A DNA stretch of 64,000 bases, from the NCBI RefSeq assembly GCF_002022275.1, contig NZ_MSDF01000025.1, positions 221,133 through 285,132 on the forward strand, given 5' to 3'. A program made the position numbers and the translations under genes. Origin of the DNA: Pseudomonas fluorescens. GTDB taxonomy: Bacteria; Pseudomonadota; Gammaproteobacteria; Pseudomonadales; Pseudomonadaceae. Shown here piece after piece: positions 63,803 to 64,000 of the stretch (position 1 is its first letter; every line of letters begins with the position of its first letter). The notes beneath the pieces are model-generated. The model was not told where the DNA came from and did not search any database. It was given only the letters and a program-made list of their open reading frames with translations.

Positions 63803-64000
63803 CGGCTGGTATTGGTTCCGCTCTTACAGCGGGTCACTTTTGGAAGAGCGCCAAAAGTAACCAAAAACGCTTCGCCCCACCACTCGGCACCTCGCTCACG
63901 CTCGGTGTGCCCGCACGCAGGCTTGAATCCGTGGGCAACCCGGCAGGACGCCGGGTTAGCCGCACTGGGCCAAGGATGGCCCATTGCGGCGGCCCACGGA
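63803..64000. repeat. Dispersed-repeat-like sequence at the right edge
   Basis: This noncoding stretch (starting around CTGGTATTGGTTCCGCTC and containing GGGTCACTTTTGGAAGAGCG, and GCGGCGGCCCACGGA at the end) resembles an intergenic repeat common in Pseudomonas genomes. A 76-codon open frame on the minus strand is not considered a gene. The element continues beyond the window. Confidence 0.55.

Noticed and set aside
63754..63984. Minus-strand 76-codon open frame at the right edge
   Set aside because: It reads through an apparent dispersed intergenic repeat; such frames are commonly misannotated.

Overview
The window is a stretch of gamma-proteobacterial chromosome that reads as a fluorescent Pseudomonas (P. 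fluorescens group). The evidence is the GC-rich codon use, the gene orders (rocS2/rocA2-dgt-yqjD/E block, mobA/moaB/moeA, ccmA-I, a full phn cluster, gcl-hyi-glxR-ttuD-pyk, muxABC-opmB), and many short palindromic repeats with the heads GTGGGAGCTGGCTTGC, GTGGGAGCGGGCTTGC and GTGGGAGGGGGCTTGC, which are the REP/REPIN families known from this group. No rRNA, tRNA, CRISPR array or prophage was seen.

Layout. 1-13.4 kb: the N-terminal part of a membrane sensor, a DUF815 ATPase overlapping a free methionine-R-sulfoxide reductase, a BvgS/RocS-type hybrid kinase coupled to a LuxR-type regulator, a stand-alone receiver protein, a dNTP triphosphohydrolase, an EAL phosphodiesterase, a YqjD/YqjE-type envelope trio and an ammonium transporter. 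13.4-19.2 kb: an RluA-type pseudouridine synthase, a small lipoprotein, molybdenum cofactor genes (mobA against moaB-moeA) and a FlhB-C-terminal-like/FliK-like pair. 19.4-26.8 kb: the cytochrome c maturation operon ccmABCDEFGHI, a proline-rich lipoprotein and a clear terminator. 26.8-29.4 kb: an accessory zone with four repeat types, a DUF3077-type small protein, a tandem structured repeat of unknown function, a histidine phosphatase and a lipoprotein.

29.5-40.1 kb: a complete phosphonate uptake and C-P lyase cluster, phnC-D-E-F-G-H-I-J-K-L-M-N-P, behind a Pho-box-like site, with a REPIN between phnD and phnE and a small intrinsic terminator directly before phnF. 40.3-41 kb: a HicAB toxin-antitoxin pair. 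41-46 kb: an MFS transporter, a secreted beta-rich protein, a sulfate-binding protein, a voltage-gated-type K+ channel and a urea transporter. 46.1-53.4 kb: the glyoxylate/hydroxypyruvate pathway (gcl, hyi, glxR, ttuD, pyk) and a divergent GlcG/HbpS protein, with two identical TTGTATACAA palindromes in the shared intergenic region. 53.4-54.1 kb: a REP-associated tyrosine transposase (RAYT) between inverted REP sequences. 54.1-63.7 kb: a TetR regulator divergent from a MuxABC-OpmB tripartite RND pump. The right end is a REP followed by a dispersed-repeat-like sequence.

Most of the window is housekeeping or well-known catabolic DNA. The parts that known families explain least are the tandem hairpin element next to the DUF3077 gene (27.2-27.8 kb), the RAYT/REP locus with its satellite truncated REP heads, and the RNA-level control candidates before ccmC and phnF.
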